A DNA stretch of 45,579 nucleotides, from the NCBI GenBank assembly GCA_051656905.1, contig JBOFJQ010000027.1, forward strand, positions 1-45,579, in the 5' to 3' direction. The notes beneath the pieces are model-generated. The model searched no databases. It saw only the letters and a program-made list of their open reading frames with translations, and had not been told where the DNA came from. A program made the position numbers and the translations under genes. How positions within the stretch are numbered: the first letter of the stretch is position 1; every line of letters starts with the position of its first letter. The DNA is from JAGNZR01 sp051656905 (GTDB lineage Bacteria > Fusobacteriota > Fusobacteriia > Fusobacteriales > Fusobacteriaceae). Shown here in pieces: positions 1-7,024 of this stretch.

Positions 1-80
1 TAACTGAAGGAGAGTCAGTTACTTTTGAAGTTACTCAAGGTCCAAAAGGTCCACAAGCAACTGATATCAAATCTATCTAA
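1..80 (+). CDS. Cold-shock protein, C-terminal end (partial)
   Basis: The window opens inside a gene whose last 25 codons start at base 3 and stop with TAA at 78-80. They contain GESVTFEV, then QGPKGPQA, and end in DIKSI. This is the conserved tail of CspA-family single-domain cold-shock proteins, small OB-fold proteins that bind single-stranded RNA and DNA and melt RNA structure. The N-terminal RNP motifs lie outside the window. An intrinsic terminator follows directly, so this is the end of its transcription unit. The family call is firm; which csp paralogue it is cannot be said. Confidence 0.85.
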   Translation, partial: TEGESVTFEVTQGPKGPQATDIKSI

Positions 81-93
81 TTAAATAGATTAT

Positions 94-124
94 AAACCCT
101 AGATTAAGTTCTAGGGTTTTTTTA
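94..124 (+). terminator. Intrinsic terminator of the cold-shock gene
   Basis: AACCCTAG (95-102) pairs with CTAGGGTT (111-118) around an 8-base loop, followed by a run of T. It lies 14 bases after the csp stop codon. Confidence 0.85.
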
Positions 125-152
125 TTATATATAGTAAAATATAGTGAAAACT

Positions 153-161
153 TGATATAAT
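153..161 (+). promoter_or_regulatory. Extended -10 element (TGA TATAAT), possible ferredoxin promoter
   Basis: A perfect TATAAT (156-161) is preceded by TG at the extended -10 position (153-154). No good -35 box lies at the expected distance, which extended -10 promoters can tolerate. It is the only clear promoter-like signal between the csp terminator and the ferredoxin gene, so the ferredoxin mRNA may carry a leader of about 185 bases that includes the P-type ATPase remnant. Confidence 0.45.
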
Positions 162-182
162 AACAGATAGTTGAGGATAGTA

Positions 183-339
183 GATGACACTAAAATCCTT
201 GGAGGCTGCGTAAAAAGCGTAGCAGCACTTATTCAAGCTGATGTTGGTATAAAGTGTAGGAAGTGGAATAGATAGTGCAATACAGTCCGCTGATACGATT
301 AAAGTGAATGTAGTAAGATTAAAAAGTATTTTAAAATAA
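183..339 (+). pseudogene. Degraded remnant of a heavy-metal P-type ATPase (hinge region)
   Basis: No intact reading frame is present, but two frames joined by a +1 shift near 252-255 can be read against the P1B-type ATPase hinge. Frame one (201-251) reads GGCVKSVAALIQADVGI, in exact register with the family pattern GDGINDAPALAQADVGI. Frame two (256-300) reads VGSGIDSAIQSADTI, matching the following GSGTDVAIESADIV. The catalytic GDGxND motif is destroyed and stops occur up- and downstream. Only about 50 codons of a normally 600-800 residue transporter are left, squeezed between the csp terminator and the ferredoxin ribosome-binding site. The substrate (Cu, Zn/Cd or other) cannot be told. An alternative is a structured RNA that matches by chance, but the long register makes this unlikely. 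Confidence 0.7.
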
Positions 340-354
340 ATTAGGAGGATTAGA

Positions 355-552
355 ATGCCAAGAAGGATAATAAGTGAAAAATGTTTGGGGTGTGGAACTT
401 GTGAAAAAGTTTGTAGAAGTGGCTGTATAACAGAAAAGTCACGTAGAAAAAGAGAAATCAACGAATCTACTTGTATTGATTGCGGAGCTTGCCAACGTTC
501 TTGTCCAGAAGAGTGTATAATCTATATAAAAAAAGAGGTAAAAGATAATTAG
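355..552 (+). CDS. 2[4Fe-4S] ferredoxin
   Basis: This 65-residue protein carries two classical four-cysteine clusters: CLGCGTCEKVC near residues 10-20 and CIDCGACQRSC near 40-50, each followed by further cysteines. Such clostridial-type ferredoxins are cytoplasmic low-potential electron carriers, for example between pyruvate:ferredoxin oxidoreductase and [FeFe]-hydrogenase, whose maturation genes lie further along this window. The basic stretch between the clusters (KSRRKRE) is unusual for a small acidic ferredoxin. AGGAGG sits 7 bases before the ATG. The gene is monocistronic: the P-type ATPase remnant lies upstream and a bidirectional terminator downstream separates it from the convergent radical SAM gene. 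The specific redox partner is not known. Confidence 0.85.
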   Translation: MPRRIISEKCLGCGTCEKVCRSGCITEKSRRKREINESTCIDCGACQRSCPEECIIYIKKEVKDN

Positions 553-560
553 TAAATAGA

Positions 561-588
561 AAAAGGAGATATCATGATATCTCCTTTT
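561..588. terminator. Bidirectional terminator between ferredoxin and radical SAM genes
   Basis: A perfect 12-bp stem, AAAAGGAGATAT (561-572) with ATATCTCCTTTT (577-588), closes on a CATG loop. A and T runs at the two ends serve both strands. Confidence 0.85.
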
Positions 589-591
589 ATT

Positions 592-2361
592 TTAACTTAC
601 GCAGTTTGGAACTAATTTTTTAATTCCACATCCAGAGCACTTAACTCTACATTCAGGAGTTAAAGCTTCTTCTTCTGCTTTTAAATATTCTGATTTTAAG
701 AATTGTTTATTTACTCCAATTTCAACAACATCCCAAGGAAGTTCAGCATCTAAGTCTCTTTCACCTAAGTACTGTCCCTCTTTTATACCAAGCTCTTCCA
801 TAGCTTCCATCCAAATCGCAAAATTATCTGTATAATCATCTAATTTAGCCCCTTTTCTATAAGCCAGTTCTATTAAATCAGCAGTTTTTTCATCGCCACG
901 AGAAAGGAATCCTTCTAAGTAAGATTTTTTCTTTCCGTGAATCTTTAAAGTTATCCCTTTTGCTCTATCAAAAAGTTCTCTAAGTATCTTATGCTTTCTG
1001 TTCATCTCATCAAAATTCATCTGACTTTGCCATTGGAAAGGTGTATGAGGTTTTGGAACAAAGTTAGAAACACTAACATTTATATTAACTCTTCTTGTAA
1101 TTTGACGACAAGCTTTCATAACCTTCATAGTAAGATCAAAAATTCCAGCAACATCTTCATCTGTTTCAAAAGGTAATCCAATCATGAAGTAGAATTTAAA
1201 GTTTTCCCATCCTGCATTAACAGCAGTAATAGCTGTTTCAAGAATCTCCTCTTCAGAAACACCTTTATTAATAACATCTCTCATTCTTTGAGAACCTGCT
1301 TCTGGTGCAAATGTAAAGCTAGGTCTTTTTCCTCCACTAATCTCTTCAGCTGTTTTAACTGAGTGTGGATTCATTCTTAAAGACGGTAAAGATATAGAAA
1401 GATTTTTATGTTTTGGATTATCTTTTAATCTATTAATTAGCTTATCAATATCAGAGTAATCACTACTACTTAAAGATGAAAGTGATACTTCAGAGTAACC
1501 TGTTCCTGTAAGCATCTTCTCAATAAGTTCAACATTTTTCTCAAATGAACGCTCTCTTTGTGGTCTGTAAACTATACCAGCTTGGCAGAATCTACACCCT
1601 CTTGGACAACCTCTTTGAATCTCAACAGAGGCTCTATCGTGAACTATTTCCATGTATGGAACTAATTGATTATCATAGTATTCAGTGTTGTCAAAATCTC
1701 TAACAATAGCTCTTTGAATCTTTTTAGTTCCTTTGTGAATAGAAGGTATGTATATTCCCTCTATATCCTGTAAAGCTTCTAATTTTTCTCTTTTTGTTTT
1801 CCCCACATTGGCAACCATACGTCTTGCAATCTCTGGCATATTATCCTCACCATCACCAATAGCTATAAAATCAAAGAATTTTTCCATTGGAGCAGGGTTC
1901 ATCATACATGTTCCACCACCCATAATAATAGGGTAAGAATCATCTCTGTCTGCAGCGTGGAAAGGTATTTTAGCAAGGTCTAAAATATTTAAAACATTTG
2001 GATAGCTCATTTCGTAAGAAAGAGAAAATCCAACTATATCAAAGTCTTTTAAAGCTGTTTTTGTTTCAAGTGAAAAAGCAGAGATATCTTCTTTTCTCAT
2101 AATCTCTTCCATGTCAACATCTGGAGCAAATCCTCTTTCTAAATAGAAATCATCAACTTTATTAAGGATACTATAAAGTATTCTTAATCCTAAATTAGAC
2201 ATACCAACTTCATAAATATCAGGGAATACTAAGCACATATTTGATTTGAATTCCTTTTTATGAATACTATTTAGTTCATTTCCAAGATATCTAGAAGGTT
2301 TTTCAACCTTTAATAAGTGCTTTTTTAATTCTGTAGCAATATTTTTACTATCTGTTTTCAT
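592..2361 (-). CDS. B12-binding-type radical SAM protein (TIGR03960-like)
   Basis: This 589-residue protein has an N-terminal cobalamin-binding-like region (about 40-200, with PDIYEVGMSN and MGGGTCMMNP) and then a radical SAM core. The 4Fe-4S ligand motif CPRGCRFC lies at about residue 250, and FAPEAGSQRMR is typical of the family. The C-terminus has a cysteine-rich tail (ECRVKCSGCG). The layout matches the TIGR03960 family of cytoplasmic radical SAM enzymes. Members are often next to or fused with a DUF2344 (TIGR03936) domain, which is absent here. The reaction is unknown. It is the last gene of a minus-strand run with tdk, a TruA-like gene and an HD-domain gene, which hints at RNA modification or nucleotide metabolism. 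AGGAGAA precedes the ATG. Confidence 0.85.
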   Translation of the reverse strand: MKTDSKNIATELKKHLLKVEKPSRYLGNELNSIHKKEFKSNMCLVFPDIYEVGMSNLGLRILYSILNKVDDFYLERGFAPDVDMEEIMRKEDISAFSLETKTALKDFDIVGFSLSYEMSYPNVLNILDLAKIPFHAADRDDSYPIIMGGGTCMMNPAPMEKFFDFIAIGDGEDNMPEIARRMVANVGKTKREKLEALQDIEGIYIPSIHKGTKKIQRAIVRDFDNTEYYDNQLVPYMEIVHDRASVEIQRGCPRGCRFCQAGIVYRPQRERSFEKNVELIEKMLTGTGYSEVSLSSLSSSDYSDIDKLINRLKDNPKHKNLSISLPSLRMNPHSVKTAEEISGGKRPSFTFAPEAGSQRMRDVINKGVSEEEILETAITAVNAGWENFKFYFMIGLPFETDEDVAGIFDLTMKVMKACRQITRRVNINVSVSNFVPKPHTPFQWQSQMNFDEMNRKHKILRELFDRAKGITLKIHGKKKSYLEGFLSRGDEKTADLIELAYRKGAKLDDYTDNFAIWMEAMEELGIKEGQYLGERDLDAELPWDVVEIGVNKQFLKSEYLKAEEEALTPECRVKCSGCGIKKLVPNCVS

Positions 2362-2394
2362 AATTTATTTTTCTCCTATTTCAATAAAATTAAA

Positions 2395-2826
2395 TTATTC
2401 ACTATCTAAACGTTGAAATTCTAACATCTCAATATTTTCAGTTTTGTCATGATGTTGACAAATTAAGTGAGCTAATTCTATATTGATATTTTTTAATTTT
2501 TCAAATCCTTCAATAGAATGATTCTCTAATTTTTTATCTCCAATTAAAACTTTTTTTACTCTTCTAAAAATAGAACAATTCTCTTTACCACAATCGTGTA
2601 AAAGAGCTAATTTATAGAAAAGAATATTATTTTTTAAGATTTTATTACATTTAACTTTTTTATAAATTTTATAGCTATGGATTTTGTCATATCTCTCCAT
2701 GTTTTGAAAAATAGCAAATTCATTTTTATTTAAAAAAGCATTTATGTCTAAATTCCATTCATTTTTATATCTTCCAAAAAGAAAAGTTAATCCTTGCATA
2801 ATTCTAGATATAATAAGATTATTCAT
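2395..2826 (-). CDS. Small HD-domain protein
   Basis: This 143-residue protein shows the HD phosphohydrolase signature: H50 (KIHSY), H77-D78 in LLHDCGK, H103 in NHSIEGFEKL and H125-H126 in CQHHDK. These would bind one or two divalent metals and hydrolyse a phosphoester, as in small YqeK/HDIG-like enzymes. The order of motifs is complete, so it is probably catalytically active; the substrate is not evident. It is cysteine-rich for its size. It lies 4 bases after the TruA-like gene and 33 bases before the radical SAM gene, so it is almost certainly co-transcribed with both. AGAGGT precedes the ATG. The specific function is unknown. Confidence 0.75.
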   Translation of the reverse strand: MNNLIISRIMQGLTFLFGRYKNEWNLDINAFLNKNEFAIFQNMERYDKIHSYKIYKKVKCNKILKNNILFYKLALLHDCGKENCSIFRRVKKVLIGDKKLENHSIEGFEKLKNINIELAHLICQHHDKTENIEMLEFQRLDSE

Positions 2827-2829
2827 AAT

Positions 2830-3717
2830 TTAAACCTCTCTAACTAAAATATTTCCAATTAGTTTTTTTAATTTTTTTACATTATTACCATTTTTTCCTA
2901 TAAATTCACTTTTTTTATCTTTTGGAATATAGAAAATATTTGTATCAGACCCTAATTTTTCAGTTTTAATTTCTGAGAAATTAAAACTTTCTAACTCTTT
3001 AATCTGGTTAAAAATAGAAAAATCTATTTTATTATTGTGTATAAGCATGTTTTGTAGTTCATTTTTTAAATAAATTTTTTCAAGTATTAAATATTTACCT
3101 GGAAGTGGTTCTAAAGAGTTTGTAAGTATAAAGCTAGACATAATTCTAACTTGTTTAGGCATAAAAGAATCACCTAAAAATCTTAACTTGCCATCTTCAT
3201 AAATAACTTTCACAGTTCTTATATGATTTTTAAGTTCTAATCCTTTTCTGTCTGTAAATTCACTAACATCATAAGTTCCACTTTTTAAGGTACAAAGTTC
3301 AGTTATTTTTTCTGGGGAATTTAAAATTTTCTTTATAGGATAAGAATAGATATATTCTCTATTTTCAATCATATCTGGAAAAACTAAATTAGGTAAAGTT
3401 TTTACAATATTTTTAATTTTTAAAAACTCTGATTTAGAATTGAACTCTTTTTTTAGTTGATCTAAATCTTCGTTATATCTACTGCTAACATATAATATAT
3501 TTTCATTAGCACTAACTTTAGCATCGGTTCTTCCCCCCTGTTGAATACCCTTAGCCCATGTAAATCCAATACTATTCATAATATCTTTAAATTTTGATTT
3601 TACTGTTGTTTTTCCATTCATCTCATCAAAAGAATGAAATTTAGTTCCGTCGTAAGCAATATAAAACATAAAACCAAATTTATCTGTTTTTTCTAATCCT
3701 CTTAAGTTTAAATTCAT
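2830..3717 (-). CDS. Divergent TruA-like pseudouridine synthase with C-terminal KH-like domain
   Basis: The N-terminal two thirds of this 295-residue protein follow TruA (tRNA pseudouridine-38/39/40 synthase): YIAYDGTKFHSF near residue 20 and GGRTDAKVSA at 61-70, with the presumed catalytic aspartate D65. In TruA the motif is usually GRTDAGVHA; here lysine and serine replace the conserved glycine and histidine. The central part keeps TruA-type elements such as GDSFMPKQVRIM. The last 30 residues contain GKNG (about 274-277) in a hydrophobic helix-turn pattern like the GxxG loop of KH RNA-binding domains, which TruA normally lacks. It is probably a lineage-specific RNA pseudouridylase or a TruA-derived RNA-binding protein. 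The tdk gene ends 8 bases upstream. AAGGA lies upstream of the ATG. Confidence 0.7.
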   Translation of the reverse strand: MNLNLRGLEKTDKFGFMFYIAYDGTKFHSFDEMNGKTTVKSKFKDIMNSIGFTWAKGIQQGGRTDAKVSANENILYVSSRYNEDLDQLKKEFNSKSEFLKIKNIVKTLPNLVFPDMIENREYIYSYPIKKILNSPEKITELCTLKSGTYDVSEFTDRKGLELKNHIRTVKVIYEDGKLRFLGDSFMPKQVRIMSSFILTNSLEPLPGKYLILEKIYLKNELQNMLIHNNKIDFSIFNQIKELESFNFSEIKTEKLGSDTNIFYIPKDKKSEFIGKNGNNVKKLKKLIGNILVREV

Positions 3718-3725
3718 TAGTTATC

Positions 3726-4376
3726 TTAATCCTTTTTAGCTATACTAATATTATTATTGTTTATATACATATTTTCTACATTATCTCTCTGTCTAACAAC
3801 ATGATGTTTTCTACATCTAGCTTCATAGCTTTCAGAAGCTCCAACTAGAACAATAGGATCATCATAAAATGCAGGTTCTCCATTTACTAATCTTTGTGTT
3901 CTAGATGCTGGGCTTCCACAAACCATGCAAATAGCATTAAATTTATCAACAAACTCAGCCTTAGCAAGGAGTTCATCCATAGGTCTAAAAGGTTCCCCTC
4001 TAAAATCTTGATCAAGACCTGCAACGATAACTCTTTTACCTTCGTTAGCCATCATTTCGCAGAAGTCCACAACTGTTTCTCCAAAGAATTGAACTTCATC
4101 AATTCCAATAACATTAACATTATCATATTTATTTCTAACTATAGTGAACATATCTTCAACAGTTGCAACAGGGATTGCCTCAATAAAGTTCTGGCTATGT
4201 GAAGCAACCTTAGTTTCGTCATATCTACTATCAGAGGAGTGTTTAAACACAACTAAACTCTGGTTAGCATATTTAACTCTTCTTAATCTTTTTATTAACT
4301 CTTCACTTTTTCCTGAAAACATACTCCCTGTAATAACTTCAATACAACCCATATGTTCATTATAGAATAAACGCAT
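3726..4376 (-). CDS. tdk: Thymidine kinase
   Basis: A type II thymidine kinase of 216 residues that phosphorylates thymidine to dTMP in the cytoplasmic salvage pathway. Visible elements are the P-loop GSMFSGKS (17-24), the GIDEVQFF magnesium/Walker B motif near 93, the DFRGEPF segment, and the lasso-domain zinc cysteines (CMVCG, and a CRKHH element near the end). The length fits the family; the C-terminal tail after RQRDNVEN is unrelated to the core. AAGGGG sits 5 bases before the ATG chosen here, whereas the internal Met9 has no such site. It leads the four-gene minus-strand unit, with an extended -10 box about 45 bases upstream. Confidence 0.95.
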   Translation of the reverse strand: MRLFYNEHMGCIEVITGSMFSGKSEELIKRLRRVKYANQSLVVFKHSSDSRYDETKVASHSQNFIEAIPVATVEDMFTIVRNKYDNVNVIGIDEVQFFGETVVDFCEMMANEGKRVIVAGLDQDFRGEPFRPMDELLAKAEFVDKFNAICMVCGSPASRTQRLVNGEPAFYDDPIVLVGASESYEARCRKHHVVRQRDNVENMYINNNNISIAKKD

Positions 4377-4420
4377 AATTACCCCTTTTTTATAAATTAA
4401 ATATTTTATTTTCTCATGAT

Positions 4421-4429
4421 ATTATAACA
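4421..4429 (-). promoter_or_regulatory. Extended -10 element upstream of tdk
   Basis: On the minus strand the sequence reads TG T TATAAT, a perfect -10 with the TGn extension, 45-50 bases before the tdk start. No strong -35 is seen at 16-18 bp. Confidence 0.45.
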
Positions 4430-4525
4430 TAGAAAATAGGTAATAAAGACAAAAATTATTTAAATAGGCGTGGAAACAGTTAAATTAAATTGAACTTATG
4501 AATCAAATTGCTTTTTAATAAATAA

Positions 4526-4554
4526 TTGACTTTAACTATTAATTTAAGTATAAT
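4526..4554 (+). promoter_or_regulatory. Sigma-70 type promoter upstream of ung
   Basis: TTGACT (4526-4531) and TATAAT (4549-4554) are separated by exactly 17 bp. The start of transcription is expected near 4561, about 120 bases before ung. Confidence 0.7.
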
Positions 4555-4560
4555 TAATAT

Positions 4561-4650
4561 GTATATTTACAATAATAAAAAGTATAACAATATTTTATAA
4601 TATGATGTTTTAATGTGATAAAAGCCATCTTTAAGGGTGGCTTTTATATA
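4561..4650 (+). ncRNA. Candidate short RNA or ung leader ending in a hairpin
   Basis: The 303 bases between tdk and ung hold the two divergent promoters and this segment. From the predicted start near 4561, about 57 bases of AT-rich sequence lead to a hairpin in which ATAAAAGCCA (4618-4627) pairs with TGGCTTTTAT (4638-4647). The sequence after it is only TATATA-like, so termination would be inefficient. It may be a short terminated transcript, a leaky attenuator in front of ung, or simply the end of the 5' leader. No open reading frame or known riboswitch core is seen. Confidence 0.25.
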
Positions 4651-4679
4651 TAAAATTACTTATTTATCTATAAAAATTT

Positions 4680-5384
4680 ATGGGTAAATTAAGGGGGGCT
4701 AAAATTTTAAACTTATCGGTAAATTGGAAAAATATATTAAAAGATGAATTTGAAAAGGAATACTTTAAAAAATTAATGAATTTTTTGGAAAATGAATATG
4801 CTGAAAAGAAAATATTTCCTCCAAAAGAGTTAATATTCAATGTATTTAATCATTTAGAATATAAAGATATAAAGGTAGTAATATTAGGTCAAGATCCTTA
4901 TCATGGTGAGGGGCAAGGGAATGGAATTGCTTTTTCTGTAAATGAAGGGATAAAAATTCCTCCATCCCTAAGAAATATGTATAAAGAGTTATGTTTAGAG
5001 TATGCAGAGGATATTAATAAATTTCAAGAACCTAAGACAGGTAATCTAACAAGCTGGGTAGAACAAGGAGTTTTTATGCTAAATACTGCTCTTACTGTAA
5101 GAGAAGCAGAAGCAAACTCTCATAGTAAAAAAGGGTGGGAAGTTTTTACAGATGCTGTTCTAAAAAAAATAAATGAAAAAACTGAACCTGTGGTATTTAT
5201 ATTATGGGGAAATAATGCAAAATTAAAAAAAGCTTTAATAACTAATCCCAAACACTTAATATTAGAAGGGGTACATCCAAGCCCTTTATCAGCAAGTAGA
5301 GGTTTTTTTGGATGTAATCACTTTAAAAAAACTAATGATTTTTTAAAAGATAATGGATTAGAAGTTATTAATTGGAGGATATAA
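4680..5384 (+). CDS. ung: Uracil-DNA glycosylase
   Basis: Family-1 uracil-DNA glycosylase, which removes uracil from DNA to start base-excision repair. The water-activating motif GQDPYHG lies near residues 70-76 and the DNA-intercalation loop HPSPLSASRGFFG near the C-terminus; 234 residues is normal. The start is uncertain. The ATG at 4680 has no Shine-Dalgarno sequence, whereas an AAGGGGGG stretch at 4690-4697 lies 6 bases before an in-frame ATT codon at 4704. Starting there would give the usual N-terminus with 6 residues before the NWKNIL segment instead of about 15. The alpha/beta hydrolase gene follows immediately, so the two form an operon behind the promoter at 4526-4554. Confidence 0.95.
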   Translation: MGKLRGAKILNLSVNWKNILKDEFEKEYFKKLMNFLENEYAEKKIFPPKELIFNVFNHLEYKDIKVVILGQDPYHGEGQGNGIAFSVNEGIKIPPSLRNMYKELCLEYAEDINKFQEPKTGNLTSWVEQGVFMLNTALTVREAEANSHSKKGWEVFTDAVLKKINEKTEPVVFILWGNNAKLKKALITNPKHLILEGVHPSPLSASRGFFGCNHFKKTNDFLKDNGLEVINWRI

Positions 5385-6101
5385 ATGGCAATGAAAGAGT
5401 ATAAAGGAACAATTGTTTTGGTTCACGGTGCAGGTGTAGGAGGATGGGTATACAGAGATGTAGCTACTTTACTTAGAATACATGGGTATGAGGTTCATAC
5501 TCCAACTTTTACAGGTGCAGGAGAACGAATTCATCTTTTAAATAAAGAAATATCTTTAGAGACTCATATAAATGATATTGTTAATTGTGTAGAGTATAAT
5601 GGATTAAAAAATATTATTTTATTAGGGCACTCTTATGGTGCAGCAATAGTATCAGCTGTTGTGGATAGAATTCCAGATAAAATAATGAAACAAGTTTATT
5701 TAGATGGCTTTATCCTTGAAAATGGACAGAGTATTATGAATGTATTTGGAGCTGAAAGAGAGAAAGAATTATTAAAAATAGTTGAGGTAGAAGGGGATGG
5801 TTGGCTTCTTCCAAGAAGACTTTTTGGAAAATCCCATCATTTAATCTTAGATATGCCATGGGGACCTTATCTTGAAAAAATAGAAATAAAAAATGATACT
5901 GGATATATTCCAGGATATTTTATAGATTGCACAAATCATGAGTATTTTGAGCATCTAATAGAACCTAAAAAACAAATGAAGAAAAAATGTTTAGATAGAG
6001 GTTGGAGAGTTTATTCTCTAGATTCAGATCATATCCCTATGACAAAATCTCCTCAGAGAGAGAATCTAATAGATATACTTTTAAAGATAATAGAGGGATA
6101 A
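5385..6101 (+). CDS. Alpha/beta-fold hydrolase (methylesterase/hydroxynitrile-lyase-like)
   Basis: A 238-residue single-domain alpha/beta hydrolase. The oxyanion-hole HGAG lies at 14-17, the nucleophile elbow GHSYG at 81-85 (Ser83), and the catalytic histidine is probably that in SDHIPM near residue 216. The short cap and the TFTGAGERIH segment resemble the plant MES/HNL group and bacterial EstC-like esterases. It has no signal peptide, so it is cytoplasmic. The substrate is unknown; a small ester is a guess from the family. GGAGG is followed by TATAA and the ATG, which directly follows the ung stop codon, so translation is probably coupled to ung. Confidence 0.8.
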   Translation: MAMKEYKGTIVLVHGAGVGGWVYRDVATLLRIHGYEVHTPTFTGAGERIHLLNKEISLETHINDIVNCVEYNGLKNIILLGHSYGAAIVSAVVDRIPDKIMKQVYLDGFILENGQSIMNVFGAEREKELLKIVEVEGDGWLLPRRLFGKSHHLILDMPWGPYLEKIEIKNDTGYIPGYFIDCTNHEYFEHLIEPKKQMKKKCLDRGWRVYSLDSDHIPMTKSPQRENLIDILLKIIEG

Positions 6102-6146
6102 ATTTAATATAAAAAGAAATTTAATACAATTAGAAAAGTAATATAT

Positions 6147-6212
6147 AAAAAAAATAGTTAGAGAGAAAATATCCTAAATAATTAGGGGATTAACTTTTTA
6201 ACTATTTTTTTA
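6147..6212. terminator. Bidirectional terminator between hydrolase and formate/nitrite channel genes
   Basis: AAAAAAATAGTTA (from 6147) pairs with TAACTATTTTTTT (from 6199). A smaller inner hairpin, ATCCTAA with TTAGGGGAT, sits inside. The genes on both sides converge here. Confidence 0.7.
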
Positions 6213-6222
6213 TTTCAGATAA

Positions 6223-6978
6223 TTAATGTTTATGAATATGTTTGTAAACAAGAGGAAGAAAGATTCCTCCTGACAAGAAATTACCAATACTAACTGGAAT
6301 AAAGTTATTAATAATGATTTCTTTTACAGTATAAATTCCAGGCAATAATAATTTTGCAATACTTAAGTAAGTCATATTTGCAACAATATTTTGAAAGCCA
6401 AGATATACAAATATCATTATTGGAATCCAGCAAGCAGTTATCTTTCCAGCAGTATCCTTTGCAGCATAAGACTGCCAAATAGCACCAGCTGCTAAAATAT
6501 TACATAAAAATCCAGAGCAAACACCTTGAAAAAAAGTGATGTTCATCTTATCTTCGGCAAATTTTATAGCAGTATTTGTCATAGAATCATCACTTAGAAC
6601 ATTACTATTAACAATAATAAAAGATAAGAATATTGCTCCAAGTAAATTACCAAACCATACTATAACTAAATCTCTTACAAAAGCTTTAAAGGTTATTTGT
6701 TTTATAAAGAAAGCTGCACCTAAAAGGCAGTTACCTGTAAAAACAGCTCCTCCAACAAGAACAATAAGAACTAATCCAGCAGGAAATAACATAGAACCGA
6801 TAAGTCTTCCCCAAGGTCCAAAAATAGAAGTAGATACAATACTGCTAAGAGGACCAAATCCTACAAAAAGTCCGCCCATAATAGCTAGAAGAAAAGCTTT
6901 TACAAATGGGTAATTAGCTTTTGTAACACCAGTAGAGCCAGCAAGTTGGCTAGCTTCAAATGGATTTAACATTGACAT
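6223..6978 (-). CDS. Formate/nitrite transporter family channel
   Basis: A 251-residue integral membrane protein of the FNT family (FocA/NirC/HSC). About six hydrophobic segments are visible. The N-terminal NPFEAS-like opening, the TGNCLLG segment and the WFGNLLGA segment with a re-entrant loop between are family hallmarks. FNT pentamers pass formate, nitrite or hydrosulfide; in a fermenter with pyruvate metabolism formate is a reasonable guess, but the selectivity cannot be read. GGAGG lies 10 bases before the ATG. It starts 46 bases after trpS on the same strand, so read-through from trpS is likely. Confidence 0.85.
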   Translation of the reverse strand: MSMLNPFEASQLAGSTGVTKANYPFVKAFLLAIMGGLFVGFGPLSSIVSTSIFGPWGRLIGSMLFPAGLVLIVLVGGAVFTGNCLLGAAFFIKQITFKAFVRDLVIVWFGNLLGAIFLSFIIVNSNVLSDDSMTNTAIKFAEDKMNITFFQGVCSGFLCNILAAGAIWQSYAAKDTAGKITACWIPIMIFVYLGFQNIVANMTYLSIAKLLLPGIYTVKEIIINNFIPVSIGNFLSGGIFLPLVYKHIHKH

Positions 6979-7024
6979 GAATAATACGCCTCCGATTTTT
7001 TAGTACTTTTTATGCTAGTAGTGA

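Noticed and set aside
111..461. Long minus-strand open frame opposite the ferredoxin gene
   Set aside because: It lies antisense to a clear ferredoxin and to the csp terminator, its amino-acid composition is not protein-like, and the ATPase remnant explains the region better.
6536..6913. Plus-strand open frame opposite the formate/nitrite channel gene
   Set aside because: It is fully antisense to a conserved membrane-protein gene and has no recognisable motif.
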